Shown in pieces: positions 42,331-53,127 of a stretch of 64,000 nucleotides of DNA (positions within the stretch are counted from its first letter, which is position 1; every line of letters begins with the position of its first letter). The notes under the pieces are model-generated. The model made no database searches. It saw nothing but the letters and a program-made list of their open reading frames with translations, and had not been told where the DNA came from. The position numbers and the translations under genes are program-made. The stretch comes from Alteripontixanthobacter sp. (GTDB lineage: Bacteria > Pseudomonadota > Alphaproteobacteria > Sphingomonadales > Sphingomonadaceae), in assembly GCA_039968605.1 (NCBI GenBank), contig JBDVPM010000008.1, positions 1,116,001 to 1,180,000 of the forward strand, read 5' to 3'.

Positions 42331-42720
42331 ATGACGAATTCCGGTCCCTTGCGCATCCTCCTCGCCGAAGACGAAGAAGCGATGCGTTCCTATCTCGCGC
42401 GCGCCTTGGAAAAGGCGGGGTATGACGTAACCGCCGTGGACCGGGGCACCAGCGCGGTTCCGCTGCTGGAGGACGATCATTACGACCTGCTTCTGTCGGA
42501 CATTGTCATGCCGGAAATGGACGGGATCGAGCTGGCGCAGAAATGCAATGAAATCAGCCCTTCGACCAAGGTGATGTTCATCACCGGATTCGCCGCCGTC
42601 ACGCTGAAGGCCAACAAGGAACAGCCCCGCGCCAAGGTGCTGTCCAAGCCGTTCCACCTGCGCGATCTGGTGATGGAAGTGGAACGCGTTTTCGAAGACC
42701 GGGCGACCGCCTCGCTCTAA
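42331..42720 (+). CDS. cpdR: CpdR-like single-domain response regulator
   Basis: A 129-aa stand-alone receiver domain with no output domain. The acidic pocket is AEDEEAM, the phosphorylation site is D57 in LLLSDIVMPEMDG, and the switch Lys is in VLSKPFHLRDL. In Caulobacter, CpdR is phosphorylated by CckA through ChpT and, when unphosphorylated, brings CtrA to ClpXP. A cckA gene lies 14 kb away. The start at MTNSGPLRIL is preferred; another ATG at 42319 is in frame. Confidence 0.9.
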   Translation: MTNSGPLRILLAEDEEAMRSYLARALEKAGYDVTAVDRGTSAVPLLEDDHYDLLLSDIVMPEMDGIELAQKCNEISPSTKVMFITGFAAVTLKANKEQPRAKVLSKPFHLRDLVMEVERVFEDRATASL

Positions 42721-42808
42721 GCTGCGAAAGCGGGTTGCGGATTGGGGCAAGCGCCGCTATCTGCGCTCGCCTTGCCGGGACATAGCTGTTCCGGCTTGCC
42801 GATGGTGC

Positions 42809-42883
42809 GGGCGTATAGCTCAGTGGTAGAGCACTGTATTGACATTGCAGGGGTCGGGAGTTCAACTCTCTCTACGCCCACCA
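42809..42883 (+). tRNA. tRNA-Val (anticodon GAC)
   Basis: A 75-nt cloverleaf including an encoded CCA. The acceptor stem GGGCGTA pairs with TACGCCC. The D arm contains AGCTCAGTGGTAGAGC. Anticodon stem CTGTA/TGCAG encloses TTGACAT, giving anticodon GAC for valine. The T arm has GAGTTCAACTC. Confidence 0.97.
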
Positions 42884-42893
42884 TCGCAAGGAT

Positions 42894-42921
42894 AACCCGC
42901 CTTCTTGGCGGGTTTTCTTTT
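42894..42921 (+). terminator. Terminator after tRNA-Val
   Basis: An 8-bp stem AACCCGCC (42894-42901) with GGCGGGTT (42907-42914), loop TTCTT, followed by TTCTTTT. Confidence 0.85.
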
Positions 42922-43014
42922 GCCTGACGCGGCGGCGCTTCACTTGCACCGCCGCCCTCCTCTGCTAAAGCGCCGCCAACCCTAGAAACAGCGGAACAAA
43001 GGCAGCAGGCAATC

Positions 43015-44229
43015 ATGCAGAAAATTCAGGTCAAGAACCCCATCGTCGAAATCGACGGCGATGAAATGACCCGCATCATCTGGCAATGGATCCGCGAACG
43101 GTTGATCCAGCCATATCTCGACGTGGACCTGAAATATTTCGACCTCAGCATCGAAAAGCGTGACGAGACCGAAGACCAGATAACCGTCGATGCCGCCAAT
43201 GCGATCAAGCAGCACGGCGTGGGCGTGAAGTGCGCCACCATCACCCCTGACGAGCAGCGGGTCGAAGAGTTCGGCCTGAAGAAGATGTGGGTCAGCCCCA
43301 ATGGCACGATCCGCAATATTCTGGGCGGCGTGGTGTTTCGCGAGCCCATCGTGATCGATAATGTGCCGCGTCTGGTCCCCGGCTGGACCGACCCCATCGT
43401 GGTCGGCCGCCATGCCTTTGGCGATCAGTACCGCGCAAAAGACACGCTGATCCCCGGTGCGGGCAAGCTGCGCTTGGTGTTCGAGGGCGAGGACGGCAAG
43501 AAAATCGATCTCGACGTATTCGAATTCCAGTCCAGCGGCGTTGCCATGGCGATGTACAACCTCGACGATTCGATCCGCGACTTCGCGCGTGCCAGCATGA
43601 ATTACGGCCTGGATCGCGGCTGGCCGGTGTATCTCTCCACCAAGAACACCATCCTCAAGAAATATGACGGCCGCTTCAAGGACCTGTTCCAGGAAGTCTA
43701 TGACAGCGAATTCGCCGACAAGTTCGACAAGGCCGGGATCACTTACGAACACCGCCTGATCGACGATATGGTCGCCTCCGCCCTGAAGTGGAGCGGCAAG
43801 TTCGTGTGGGCCTGCAAGAATTACGATGGCGACGTGCAGTCCGATACCGTGGCGCAGGGCTTCGGCTCGCTCGGCCTGATGACTTCCGTGCTGATGACCC
43901 CTTCGGGCGATTGCGTCGAAGCCGAGGCCGCCCACGGCACCGTGACCCGTCACTATCGCCAGCACCAGGAAGGCAAGGCCACCAGCACCAACCCCATTGC
44001 CAGCATCTTCGCCTGGACGCGCGGGCTGATGTATCGCGGCAAATTCGACGGAACGCCCGAAGTGGTCGAGTTTGCCGAAACGCTGGAGCGGGTGTGCATC
44101 CAGACCGTGGAAAGCGGCAAGATGACCAAGGATCTGGCGTTGCTGATCGGTCCCGAACAGAACTGGATGACCACCGAACAGTTCTTCGAAGCCATCGTCG
44201 AAAACCTCGAAAAGGAAATGGCGGCGTAA
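43015..44229 (+). CDS. icd: NADP-dependent isocitrate dehydrogenase (type II, eukaryote-like)
   Basis: Decarboxylates isocitrate to 2-oxoglutarate in the TCA cycle, reducing NADP. The 404-aa sequence begins with [17 protein letters not shown], the hallmark of the homodimeric type II form shared with eukaryotes and alphaproteobacteria. [12 protein letters not shown] and [10 protein letters not shown] line the substrate site, and [19 protein letters not shown] and [11 protein letters not shown] are the metal and NADP regions. Confidence 0.97.
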   Translation: MQKIQVKNPIVEIDGDEMTRIIWQWIRERLIQPYLDVDLKYFDLSIEKRDETEDQITVDAANAIKQHGVGVKCATITPDEQRVEEFGLKKMWVSPNGTIRNILGGVVFREPIVIDNVPRLVPGWTDPIVVGRHAFGDQYRAKDTLIPGAGKLRLVFEGEDGKKIDLDVFEFQSSGVAMAMYNLDDSIRDFARASMNYGLDRGWPVYLSTKNTILKKYDGRFKDLFQEVYDSEFADKFDKAGITYEHRLIDDMVASALKWSGKFVWACKNYDGDVQSDTVAQGFGSLGLMTSVLMTPSGDCVEAEAAHGTVTRHYRQHQEGKATSTNPIASIFAWTRGLMYRGKFDGTPEVVEFAETLERVCIQTVESGKMTKDLALLIGPEQNWMTTEQFFEAIVENLEKEMAA

Positions 44230-44261
44230 GCGGCCGGACCCTTTCGAGAAAACCCGAAACC

Positions 44262-44382
44262 CTCGTCGATGCGAGGAGCGAAGCAAAGCGGCGAACCATG
44301 GCGCCTCCGCGCCTGAACCTCACCGCCGTGATGTGCGCCGAACTTCCGCCATGGATTGCTTCGCTTTGCTCGCATCGACGAG
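44262..44382. repeat. Inverted repeat between icd and the GNAT-nitrilase gene
   Basis: Left arm 44262-44302 starts CTCGTCGATGCGAG and ends CCATGGC. Right arm 44348-44382 starts GCCATGG and ends CTCGCATCGACGAG. The terminal 14 bp are an exact inverted match, and the inner arms match with a few gaps. The 45-base loop is unrelated. A partial copy of the right arm lies at 1611-1650. Confidence 0.75.
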
Positions 44383-44397
44383 CTAAAGAAGCGATCC

Positions 44398-46074
44398 ATG
44401 GCAAAAAAACCAAGCAGCAAACCATCCGTCAAACGCCCCTCTGCCCGAACCTCGGGCGAGAAGCTGGGCCAGGCGCGCCTGATCGTGCGCCAGGCGATGA
44501 TCAAGGACATACGCGGTATCTCCGCACTGGTCCGCCGCGCCTATGACGATCTGCCCGCCTATACGCAGAGCGAAATTCGCGGGCAGCTCAATAATTTTCC
44601 AGAAGGGTGTTTCGTCGCGCTGCTGGACGAGGAAATCGTCGGCTATTGCGCCTCGATGCAATTGCCGGAACCGGTCGTGTTCGCCCCGCATGACTGGGAC
44701 GAAATTTCCGGCAATGGCTACGGCTCGCGCCATGATCCGACCGGCGACTGGCTGTATGGCTACGAAATGTGCGTCGATCCCAAGGTGCGCGGCGTGCGCA
44801 TCGGCCGGCGGCTTTACGAAGAACGCCGCGCGCTTGCCGAAGAGCGCGACCTGACCGGAATCGTGTTCGGCGGACGGATGCCCGGCTATCGGCGTGCCCG
44901 CCGCCGCAAGAACGATCCGGTTTCCGGCCCGCAGGATTATCTCGACCGAGTGGTTTCCGGCAAGCTGCACGACCAAGTGCTGCGCTTCCAGCTTGCTAAC
45001 GGTTTCGAGCCTCAAGGCGTGCTCGAAGGATATCTGCCCGAAGACCGCCGCAGCGACGGCAATGCCGTGCTGATGGCTTGGCGAAACCCCTATGTTGAGC
45101 GCGACCAGCCGGTCAAGAAACGTCTCCCGCGCGGGGTGGAGGCGGTGCGTGTGGCGACCTGCCAGCTGCAATCGCGGGCGGTGAAGGATTACGACGAATT
45201 CGCCCGGGCAATCGAATATTTCGTCGATGTTGCAAGCGATTACGAAGCAGACTTCATAGTCTTTCCCGAACTGTTCACGCTGATGCTGCTATCCAGCGAG
45301 GACAAGGTACTCTCCCCGGTGGAGGCGATAGAGCGATTGTCCGAATACACGCCGCGCATCCGCAGCGACCTGTCTGATATGGCGATGCGCTACAACATCA
45401 ACATTATCGGCGGCTCGCACCCCACGCGGATGGACGACGGCGATATCCATAACGTCGCCTATGTCTGCCTGCGCGATGGATCGATTCACGAGCAGGAGAA
45501 GATCCACCCGACCCCGAACGAGCGCTATTGGTGGAACATCAAGGGCGGCGATACGATCGACGTGATCCAGACCGATTGCGGCCCAATCGGGGTGCAGATC
45601 TGTTACGATTCGGAATTCCCCGAACTCAGCCGCAAGCTGGCCGACGAAGGCGCGCGGATTATCTTCGTGCCTTTCTGCACCGACAGCCGGCAGGGTTACT
45701 TGCGGGTGCGCTATTGTGGGCAGGCCCGCGCGATCGAGAACCAGTGTTTCGTGGTGCTGTCCGGCAATGTCGGCAATTTGCCCAACGTCGCCAACATGGA
45801 CATCCAATACGCGCAGAGCTGCATCCTGACGCCGTGCGACTTTCCCTTTGCCCGCGACGGAATTGCCGCCGAAGCCAGCGAGAACGTCGAAACATTGACG
45901 ATCAGCGACATCAATCTGGCCGATCTCAGCTGGGCACGCGCGGAAGGTACGGTTCGCAATCTGGCCGACCGCCGGTTCGATCTCTACCGCATCGAATGGG
46001 AGGATGGCGAAACCCACAAGCGCGCCAAACCGCGCCGTGATCCCATCGGCCCTTCGACCCCCGGTGGCGGATGA
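44398..46074 (+). CDS. GNAT acetyltransferase fused to carbon-nitrogen hydrolase
   Basis: A 558-aa two-domain enzyme. The N-terminal GNAT domain (about residues 25-225) has the acetyl-CoA loop VDPKVRGVRIGRRLYEER. The C-terminal nitrilase-superfamily domain (about 245-535) has the full triad: Glu in VFPELFT, Lys in EKIHPTPN and Cys in VQICYDSEF. Fusions of this type occur in diverse bacteria, with unknown substrates. I start at MAKKPSS; upstream codons lie in the repeat. It follows icd. Confidence 0.9.
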   Translation: MAKKPSSKPSVKRPSARTSGEKLGQARLIVRQAMIKDIRGISALVRRAYDDLPAYTQSEIRGQLNNFPEGCFVALLDEEIVGYCASMQLPEPVVFAPHDWDEISGNGYGSRHDPTGDWLYGYEMCVDPKVRGVRIGRRLYEERRALAEERDLTGIVFGGRMPGYRRARRRKNDPVSGPQDYLDRVVSGKLHDQVLRFQLANGFEPQGVLEGYLPEDRRSDGNAVLMAWRNPYVERDQPVKKRLPRGVEAVRVATCQLQSRAVKDYDEFARAIEYFVDVASDYEADFIVFPELFTLMLLSSEDKVLSPVEAIERLSEYTPRIRSDLSDMAMRYNINIIGGSHPTRMDDGDIHNVAYVCLRDGSIHEQEKIHPTPNERYWWNIKGGDTIDVIQTDCGPIGVQICYDSEFPELSRKLADEGARIIFVPFCTDSRQGYLRVRYCGQARAIENQCFVVLSGNVGNLPNVANMDIQYAQSCILTPCDFPFARDGIAAEASENVETLTISDINLADLSWARAEGTVRNLADRRFDLYRIEWEDGETHKRAKPRRDPIGPSTPGGG

Positions 46075-46154
46075 TAAGGGCAGGCCCGTCAATTCATCGG
46101 CCAATTCGCCAATGCGTGCGTGACACTCGCCGCGCAGCACCTTAATCCATCGCC

Positions 46155-47930
46155 ATGGCCGGCACCGACCTTGCTTCATCCGAAACCATTTCCGACGCGC
46201 TGGTAATCCTCGGCGCGGCGGGATTGGTGATTCCGGTATTCACCCGCTTCCGGATCACCCCGGTGATCGGCTTCATCCTGATCGGGCTGGCGGTCGGGCC
46301 ATACGGGCTGGGCAGCTGGGTTTACGAGATACCCTGGCTAACCCACATAACCATCACCGATCCCGAGGCGCTGGAGCCATTTGCCGAATTCGGCATCATC
46401 CTGTTGCTGTTCACCATCGGGCTGGAACTGAGTTTCAAGCGGCTGTGGACGATGCGCAAGCTGGTCTTCGGGCTAGGCGCGATGGAGCTGCTTGTCATCG
46501 GCAGCCTGCTCGCGGTTTTCCTGGGGATGATGGGACAATATTGGACCGGTGCCATCGGCCTCGGCTTTGCGCTGGCATTCTCCTCCACCGCCATCGTGCT
46601 GCCGATTTCGGGTACCAAATCGCCGGTAGGCCGCGCAGCGCTGTCGATGTTGCTGTTCGAAGATATCATGATCGTGCCGATCATTTTTATCCTCGGCGCG
46701 ATGGCCCCCTTCGCCGCCTCGGAAGGGTGGGAGGGGCTGGCCAACACACTGCTGATCGGCGGATTGGTAGTCGCTGCATTGCTGATCGTAGGCCGCTTTG
46801 CCCTGCCCCGGCTATTCGCGCAGGCTGCGCGGACAAAAAGCCCCGAACTGTTCCTGGCTGCGGCATTGCTGGTGGTGATCGGAGCCAGCCTGGCGACCGC
46901 GGCGGCGGGTCTTTCGCCCATTTTCGGGGCGCTGATTGCAGGCTTGCTGATCGCCGAAACCGAATATCATGCCGAAGTCGAACACATCATGGAACCGTTC
47001 AAGGGCCTCGCGCTTGGGGTGTTCCTGATCACCGTGGGGATGAGCATCGATCTCACCACCATCGGCGCCAATTTCGGGATGATCATGGCGGCGGTGGTCG
47101 GCGTGCTGGTGTTCAAGGCGCTGGTAACCGGCTTCCTGCTGCGGATCATGGGTGCGCGGCGTAGTACGGCCGCCGAAACCGGTGTGCTGATGGCCAGCCC
47201 ATCGGAAACCACGCTGATCGTGCTTGCTGCAGCCAGCAGCGCCATGCTGATCCAGCCGGGCACAGCGCAATTCTGGCAGATCGTCACGGCAATCGGCCTC
47301 ACCCTCACCCCGCTGCTCGCACGACTTGGGCGGATTATTGCGCGGCGAGTGGAGCCGGTGCCCGAGCTGCCGATCGACGATACCGGCGAACCGCGCGTCA
47401 TCATCGTGGGCATCGGGCGGGTTGGCCAGTTGATCGCGCAGATGCTCGACGCGCATGACAAGCCCTATGTCGCAATCGATTCCGATGCCGACCTGATCGC
47501 CTGGGCCAAGCGCAAGGGATACAGCGCCACTTTCGGCGATGCGGTGCGCGGCGATGCGCTGTCGCGACTCGGTATCGATCATGCGCTGGCGGTTATCCTG
47601 ACAATGGACGAGCCGGTGCTGGCGCAGCGTCTGACCGCCAAGCTGCGCCGCGAACATCCCGACCTCCCGATCCTGGCCCGTGCGCGCGACAGCGATCATG
47701 CCGCCGAGCTATATCGCAGCGGCGCGAGCCATGCGGTGCCCGAAACGCTGGAAAGCTCGCTGCAATTGTCCGAAGCGGTACTGGTGGATATCGGCGTGGC
47801 AATGGGCCCGGTGATCGCCAGCATTCACGAAAAGCGAGACGAGTTTCGCGAGCAAATCCAGCAAGATGGACGGCTGGAAGTAAAACCCAACCTGCGCACG
47901 ACCCCGTCTCAGATCCCATCACAGGCCTGA
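46155..47930 (+). CDS. CPA2-family cation:proton antiporter with TrkA-N domain
   Basis: A 591-aa membrane protein of the KefB/YbaL type. About 12 helices cover residues 10-395, with LIGLAVGPYGLG, ALAFSSTAIVLPI, LLFEDIMIVPIIF and ALIAGLLIAETEY. The cytoplasmic RCK domain begins at RVIIVGIGRVGQLIAQ (a nucleotide-binding GxGxxG). It likely exchanges K+ or Na+ for protons and may be gated by NAD(H) or glutathione. No ancillary KefF/G gene is adjacent. Confidence 0.9.
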   Translation: MAGTDLASSETISDALVILGAAGLVIPVFTRFRITPVIGFILIGLAVGPYGLGSWVYEIPWLTHITITDPEALEPFAEFGIILLLFTIGLELSFKRLWTMRKLVFGLGAMELLVIGSLLAVFLGMMGQYWTGAIGLGFALAFSSTAIVLPISGTKSPVGRAALSMLLFEDIMIVPIIFILGAMAPFAASEGWEGLANTLLIGGLVVAALLIVGRFALPRLFAQAARTKSPELFLAAALLVVIGASLATAAAGLSPIFGALIAGLLIAETEYHAEVEHIMEPFKGLALGVFLITVGMSIDLTTIGANFGMIMAAVVGVLVFKALVTGFLLRIMGARRSTAAETGVLMASPSETTLIVLAAASSAMLIQPGTAQFWQIVTAIGLTLTPLLARLGRIIARRVEPVPELPIDDTGEPRVIIVGIGRVGQLIAQMLDAHDKPYVAIDSDADLIAWAKRKGYSATFGDAVRGDALSRLGIDHALAVILTMDEPVLAQRLTAKLRREHPDLPILARARDSDHAAELYRSGASHAVPETLESSLQLSEAVLVDIGVAMGPVIASIHEKRDEFREQIQQDGRLEVKPNLRTTPSQIPSQA

Positions 47931-47987
47931 CAGGCAAGCTTGCAACCATTCGCTCCCTCGCCCGTTGGTTAGGCAAAGGAGCGAAAT

Positions 47988-48161
47988 ATGAGCAAGAAAA
48001 CCAACCCCGCCGAACAGGGCGAAAATCCCGAGAAGTTCAAACCGTCGAACGTTCAGGGCGAAGGCCACGGCAGCGTAACCGATTCCGGTCGCAAGCAGCG
48101 CAACATGGAAGATGTCCCGCGCGGTAGCGAGAGCGATACTTCGATCAAAGACCCGCGTTAA
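47988..48161 (+). CDS. Small hydrophilic protein (57 aa)
   Basis: A 57-residue ORF with AAAGGAG eight bases before its ATG. The product is polar and probably disordered: [17 protein letters not shown] at the start, [16 protein letters not shown] in the middle and [11 protein letters not shown] at the end. No cysteines, hydrophobic helix or known domain is present. It follows the antiporter and ends overlapping the alaS stop by four bases on the other strand. The strong ribosome site makes it credible; function unknown. Confidence 0.6.
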   Translation: MSKKTNPAEQGENPEKFKPSNVQGEGHGSVTDSGRKQRNMEDVPRGSESDTSIKDPR

Positions 48162-50827
48162 TTCGCGATAGCGGCGCGTACCGCGTCCAGCGCTGCGGCG
48201 GCTTGCGAGGCATCGGGGCCGCCGCCCTGCGCCATATCCGGCCGTCCGCCGCCGCCTTTGCCGCCCAAGGCTTCCACACCTAAACGGACCAGCGCGACCG
48301 CATCGTATTGTCCGGTCAGATCCTCGGTTACGCCCACCGCAAAGGCGGCGCGTCCGTCGTTCGTCGCCGCAATCGCCGCAATGCCCGATCCCATCCGCTG
48401 CTTTGCTTCATCGAGCAAACCGCGCAAATCCTTGGGGTTGAGGCCGTCGATCACCTGGCCGGTAAACGCGATGTATCCGATTTTCTCATCCGCTGGACCG
48501 CTATCGCCCGTTCCGCCTCCGCCTGCCAGGGCGAACTGACGCTTGGCATCGGCCAATTCCCTGTCCAGCATCTTGCGTTCCTTCACCAACGCCGCCACGC
48601 GCTCCGCAGCCTCGTCGGGCGATGCCTTGATGGTGCTGGCGATCGCCTTCAACGCCTCCTCGCGGCGAACCAGCCATTGGCGCGCAGCTTCGCCCGTCAA
48701 CGCCTCGATCCGGCGCACGCCTGAACTGACCGCGCTCTCGCTCACGATCCGCAACAAGCCGATATCGCCCATCGCCTCGACATGGGTGCCGCCGCATAAT
48801 TCGACCGAGTAATTGCGGCCCTCGCCGCTCGTCCGGCCCATCGAGAGGACCCGCACTTCTTCGCCATATTTCTCGCCGAACAGGGCCAACGCGCCCGCGG
48901 CGACTGCATCGTCGGGGCTCATCAGCCGAGTTTGCACAGGATCGTTGGCGCGGATTTCCGCGTTCACTTCGGCCTCGATGGCAGCGATATCATCGTCGCT
49001 CAGCGGTTTGGGGTGCGAAAAATCGAACCGCAGCCGGTCCTCCGCCACCAGCGAACCTTTTTGCGTGACATGCTCGCCAAGCCGGTTGCGCAGAGCGGCA
49101 TGCAGCAGGTGCGTTGCAGAATGGTTGGCGCGGATCTGGTCGCGCCGGTCGGCATCGACTTGCAGATGGACGGTGTCGCCCTTGGCAATTTCGCCCGCCT
49201 CGACCTTGCCGGAATGGGTGTGCAACCGGCCAAGCGGCTTGGACGTGTCGGTGACAGCGATCCGCAAGCCGCCGGGCGCGGTGATCGTGCCCGCATCGCC
49301 CGTCTGTCCGCCGCTTTCGCCGTAGAACGGGGTCTGGTTGGTCAGGATCGTCACGTCTTCGCCCGCGGCAGCGCGCTCGACCTCGGCGCCGTCCTTGACC
49401 AGGGCGACGACGACTCCCTCGCCTTCGGTCGCGGTGTAGCCGGTGAACTCGCTCGCCCCTTCGCGTTCTGCGATGTCGAACCATACCTCGCTCGACGCCG
49501 CTTCGCCCGAGCCTTTCCAGGCAGCCCGGGCCGCTTCCTTCTGGCGCTGCATAGCGCTGTCGAACCCTTCGCGGTCCACCCCGATGCCGCGTGCGCGCAG
49601 CGCGTCCTCGGTCAGATCGTAGGGGAAGCCGAAAGTATCGTAGAGCTTGAACGCGGTTTCACCGCCGAGCCTGTCACCCGCCTCCATATCGCCGGTTGCT
49701 TCGTCGAGCAGGCGCAGTCCCTTGTCGAGCGTTTGACGGAACCGCGTTTCCTCGCGCTCCAGCACTTCCTCTATCAGCACCTGGCCGCGCAGCAATTCCG
49801 GATAGGCCTGGCCCATTTCGGCGACCAGAGCGGGCACGAGGCGGTGCATCAACGGCTCGCTCGCGCCCAGCAAATGAGCGTGGCGCATCGCGCGGCGCAT
49901 GATCCGGCGCAGCACATATCCGCGCCCTTCATTGGACGGCAGGACCCCGTCAGCCAGCAGGAAAGACGTCGAGCGCAAGTGGTCGGCGATGATGCGGTGG
50001 CTGGAGGTTGCATCGCCATCGGCCCGGACATCGGTCAGGCTTTCCGATGCCGCGATCAACGCCTTGAACTGGTCGGTATCGTAATTGTCATGCACGCCCT
50101 GCATCACAGCGGCCACGCGTTCCAGGCCCATGCCGGTGTCGATCGAGGGTTTGGGCAGAGGTGCGCGCTCGCCGCCTGCCGACTGGTCGTATTGCATGAA
50201 GACCAGGTTCCAGATCTCCACGAACCGGTCGCCATCCTCGTCCGGCGATCCTGGCGGCCCACCGGCGATATGTTCGCCATGATCGTAGAAGATCTCGCTG
50301 CACGGACCGCACGGGCCGGTATCGCCCATCGACCAGAAATTGTCGTCGGTGGGAATGCGGATGATCCGGTCCTCCGGCAATCCGCTGATCTTGCGCCACA
50401 GATCGAACGCCTCGTCATCGGTGTGATAGACCGTGGCGGTCAAGCGGTCCGCGGACAGGCCCCACTCGCTGGTGAGGAGCTGCCAAGCCTGGTGGATGGC
50501 CTGTTCCTTGAAATAGTCGCCGAAGCTGAAATTGCCGAGCATTTCGAAAAACGTATGGTGCCGCGCGGTGTAGCCGACATTGTCGAGATCGTTATGCTTT
50601 CCGCCCGCGCGCACGCATTTCTGGCTGCTGGTGGCGCGCGGTGCAAGCGGGGTTTCGAGCCCGGTAAAAGCGTTCTTGAACGGGACCATGCCCGCATTGA
50701 CGAACATCAATGTCGGATCGTTATGCGGGACCAGCGGCGCACTGGGCACTTCCAAATGCTCCGCACCACCCGTGCCGGAGGCGAAATAATCGAGGAAACT
50801 GCGGCGGATTTCGTTGGTCGAATGCAT
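48158..50827 (-). CDS. alaS: Alanyl-tRNA synthetase
   Basis: Charges tRNA-Ala and edits mischarged Ser/Gly. The 889-aa protein has the class II catalytic part beginning [15 protein letters not shown] and [20 protein letters not shown]. The editing domain carries [14 protein letters not shown] and [13 protein letters not shown] (zinc ligands). The C-terminal domain includes [17 protein letters not shown], the C-Ala signature. The chosen start is 14 codons inside the longest frame, at the conserved first motif. Confidence 0.97.
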   Translation of the reverse strand: MHSTNEIRRSFLDYFASGTGGAEHLEVPSAPLVPHNDPTLMFVNAGMVPFKNAFTGLETPLAPRATSSQKCVRAGGKHNDLDNVGYTARHHTFFEMLGNFSFGDYFKEQAIHQAWQLLTSEWGLSADRLTATVYHTDDEAFDLWRKISGLPEDRIIRIPTDDNFWSMGDTGPCGPCSEIFYDHGEHIAGGPPGSPDEDGDRFVEIWNLVFMQYDQSAGGERAPLPKPSIDTGMGLERVAAVMQGVHDNYDTDQFKALIAASESLTDVRADGDATSSHRIIADHLRSTSFLLADGVLPSNEGRGYVLRRIMRRAMRHAHLLGASEPLMHRLVPALVAEMGQAYPELLRGQVLIEEVLEREETRFRQTLDKGLRLLDEATGDMEAGDRLGGETAFKLYDTFGFPYDLTEDALRARGIGVDREGFDSAMQRQKEAARAAWKGSGEAASSEVWFDIAEREGASEFTGYTATEGEGVVVALVKDGAEVERAAAGEDVTILTNQTPFYGESGGQTGDAGTITAPGGLRIAVTDTSKPLGRLHTHSGKVEAGEIAKGDTVHLQVDADRRDQIRANHSATHLLHAALRNRLGEHVTQKGSLVAEDRLRFDFSHPKPLSDDDIAAIEAEVNAEIRANDPVQTRLMSPDDAVAAGALALFGEKYGEEVRVLSMGRTSGEGRNYSVELCGGTHVEAMGDIGLLRIVSESAVSSGVRRIEALTGEAARQWLVRREEALKAIASTIKASPDEAAERVAALVKERKMLDRELADAKRQFALAGGGGTGDSGPADEKIGYIAFTGQVIDGLNPKDLRGLLDEAKQRMGSGIAAIAATNDGRAAFAVGVTEDLTGQYDAVALVRLGVEALGGKGGGGRPDMAQGGGPDASQAAAALDAVRAAIAN

Positions 50828-50920
50828 GGCCGCCGACTTAGGCACGGCGCGGAATTGTGACAAGCGCAAGATGCGCGGTGTGATGCCACGTTGAACGCGG
50901 AGTATGGGCCGCCAGCCGTG

Positions 50921-51757
50921 TTATCGCGGGCGGGCGGTCACGATCCAGGCGGATGCGGGCAAGGCGACCAGGCTGCCATCGCGCTGATTTTCGAGGAACC
51001 TGCGGAGGCGGCCGAGAAATACCTCCCGCTGGTCACCCGATAGCTGGGCGGCTGCGCGAGCGGCCGGGCCGATACGCTGGAAGAACTGCGCTGCATCCGC
51101 GACGGGGTCCTCCCCCGCTCCGGCGATATAGGCGAAATCGACTTGCTCGAACGATATGTCGAGCCATCCGCTGTCGGACAGCAGGGCCTCGACATAGGGG
51201 CGGTCGGCAAATGCGAATGGCCCGGGGGCGAACGGATCGCCTGGTTGATCCATGCCCACGGGAAGCAATCCGGCAATTCGTTCGGCCCACGGATTGTCAT
51301 CGCGGCTGCGGAAACAACTGAATACGAGCCGTGCATCATCGGCTGCAACTTTGGCGAGATTGGAAAATGCCTGCTGCGGATCGGGGAAGAACATCACACC
51401 ATGGCGCGAGACGATCAAATTGGGCGCCGGCGTACCGCTGCCCTTCCAGCTCGCGGCGTCGGCCTGGAGGAAGCGTACATTGGACAGATGGGCGGAGCGT
51501 TCCTGCGCGATCGCCACGAGTTCGGGGCTGATATCGAGCCCGGTTATCCGGGCATTGGTGTGCCCCCGCGCGAGGGCGAGCGACAATTCGCCCGCGCCGC
51601 AGCCGATATCCAGCGCTTGGGCAATCGGCCGTGCGCTGGCTCGCCCGAGCAGACGGTCGGTCAAATTTCCGAAGCTGCGGTCTGTACGCCGCCATTCATC
51701 GGCCCAGCTGCGCCCAACCCGCCCCTGCCATTCGGATATGTCAGTCAATCGAAGCAC
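50921..51757 (-). CDS. Class I SAM-dependent methyltransferase
   Basis: A 278-aa methyltransferase with a Rossmann fold. Motif I is ALDIGCGAGELSLALARG (about residues 48-65); GLDISPELVAIAQER is motif II, and LIVSRHGVMFFPD is the motif IV area. It belongs to the Methyltransf_25/11 type; the substrate is unknown. It sits between alaS and recA on the same strand. Confidence 0.87.
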   Translation of the reverse strand: MLRLTDISEWQGRVGRSWADEWRRTDRSFGNLTDRLLGRASARPIAQALDIGCGAGELSLALARGHTNARITGLDISPELVAIAQERSAHLSNVRFLQADAASWKGSGTPAPNLIVSRHGVMFFPDPQQAFSNLAKVAADDARLVFSCFRSRDDNPWAERIAGLLPVGMDQPGDPFAPGPFAFADRPYVEALLSDSGWLDISFEQVDFAYIAGAGEDPVADAAQFFQRIGPAARAAAQLSGDQREVFLGRLRRFLENQRDGSLVALPASAWIVTARPR

Positions 51758-51850
51758 TCCAGTAAGCCATCACCCGGCGCATAGGATGGTGAGTGACATA
51801 GGAGCACGTGGTTCACAAACCTACAATGCGCGGTTCGGTATTGCCAAAAC

Positions 51851-51890
51851 GGAAAAGCCGACGCCTTTCCACAATGGGAAAAGCGCCGGC
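51851..51890 (-). terminator. Rho-independent terminator after recA
   Basis: On the minus strand, GCCGGCGCTTTTCC pairs with GGAAAGGCGTCGGC (14 bp, two G-U pairs, 6-base loop), followed by TTTTCC. It lies about 90 bases past the recA stop. Confidence 0.8.
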
Positions 51891-51978
51891 CATCCGGTTG
51901 TCCGGGCGCAGCCTATCGCCGCATTCGCCCGCTTGAAGAGATAAGTGCTGCAGGCTCGCGCCCGAAAGGCTGGCGCCT

Positions 51979-53037
51979 TCAGTCCTCCGCGTCAGGACCG
52001 GTCATCATCTCCTCGGCGACTTCTTCGGTTTTACCGCGAATGGCGGCTTCCAGCTTGTCGCGCATTTCAGGATTTTCATCGAGGAAGGTTTTCGAATTTT
52101 CTCGGCCCTGCCCGATACGAACGGAATCGTAGGAGAACCAGCTGCCGGATTTTTCCACCACTCCGGCCTTCACGCCGAGATCGAGGATTTCGCCGGTCTT
52201 CGAAATGCCCTTGCCATACATAATGTCGAATTCGACCTGCTTGAATGGCGGGGCAACCTTATTCTTGACCACTTTGACGCGGGTCGAGTTGCCGATCACC
52301 TCGTCACGATCCTTGATCTGGCCGGTGCGGCGAATGTCGAGCCGGACCGAAGCGTAGAACTTCAGCGCATTGCCGCCGGTGGTGGTTTCGGGATTGCCGT
52401 ACATTACACCGATCTTCATGCGCAGCTGGTTGATGAAGATCACCATGCATTTGGAACGGTTGATCGAACCGGTCAGCTTACGCAGGCTCTGGCTCATCAG
52501 GCGGGCCTGAAGGCCGACATGGCTATCGCCCATCTCGCCTTCGATCTCCGCGCGCGGCACCAGGGCGGCGACCGAATCGACCACCAGCACATCGACAGCG
52601 TTGGAACGCACCAGCGTATCGGTGATCTCGAGCGCCTGTTCCCCCGTATCGGGCTGCGAGATGATCAGTTCATCGATATCGACGCCCAGCTTGCGGGCAT
52701 AGACCGGGTCCAGCGCGTGTTCGGCATCGATGAAGGCGACGGTGCCGCCCGCCTTCTGAGCCTCTGCCAGCACGTGCAGCGCGAGCGTGGTCTTGCCCGA
52801 GCTTTCCGGACCATACACTTCGATCACGCGTCCCTTGGGCAGGCCGCCAATGCCGAGCGCGATGTCGAGGCCGAGCGAGCCGGTGGAAATCGATTCCACA
52901 TTCATCGCTTCCTTCGAGCCCAGCTTCATCGCCGAACCCTTGCCGAATGCGCGATCGATCTGCGCGAGTGCGGCATCGAGTGCCTTTTGACGGTCCACGT
53001 TAGATTCCTTGCCTACAACCTTGAGATTTGCCGCCAT
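51979..53037 (-). CDS. recA: Recombinase RecA
   Basis: RecA forms filaments on single-stranded DNA, drives strand exchange and induces the SOS response by activating LexA cleavage. The 352-aa protein has Walker [14 protein letters not shown], the RecA signature [14 protein letters not shown], and the disordered acidic C terminus ending TGPDAED. An SOS box and promoter lie upstream. A terminator follows. Confidence 0.98.
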   Translation of the reverse strand: MAANLKVVGKESNVDRQKALDAALAQIDRAFGKGSAMKLGSKEAMNVESISTGSLGLDIALGIGGLPKGRVIEVYGPESSGKTTLALHVLAEAQKAGGTVAFIDAEHALDPVYARKLGVDIDELIISQPDTGEQALEITDTLVRSNAVDVLVVDSVAALVPRAEIEGEMGDSHVGLQARLMSQSLRKLTGSINRSKCMVIFINQLRMKIGVMYGNPETTTGGNALKFYASVRLDIRRTGQIKDRDEVIGNSTRVKVVKNKVAPPFKQVEFDIMYGKGISKTGEILDLGVKAGVVEKSGSWFSYDSVRIGQGRENSKTFLDENPEMRDKLEAAIRGKTEEVAEEMMTGPDAED

Positions 53038-53127
53038 GACACCAGCCCTTTCACTTGCCTAGGGGAGAGCGGGATTTGCCCCCGTTTCTCTCCCGGTGAA
53101 TGACGATGTATTGCATTTGTTCTCATA

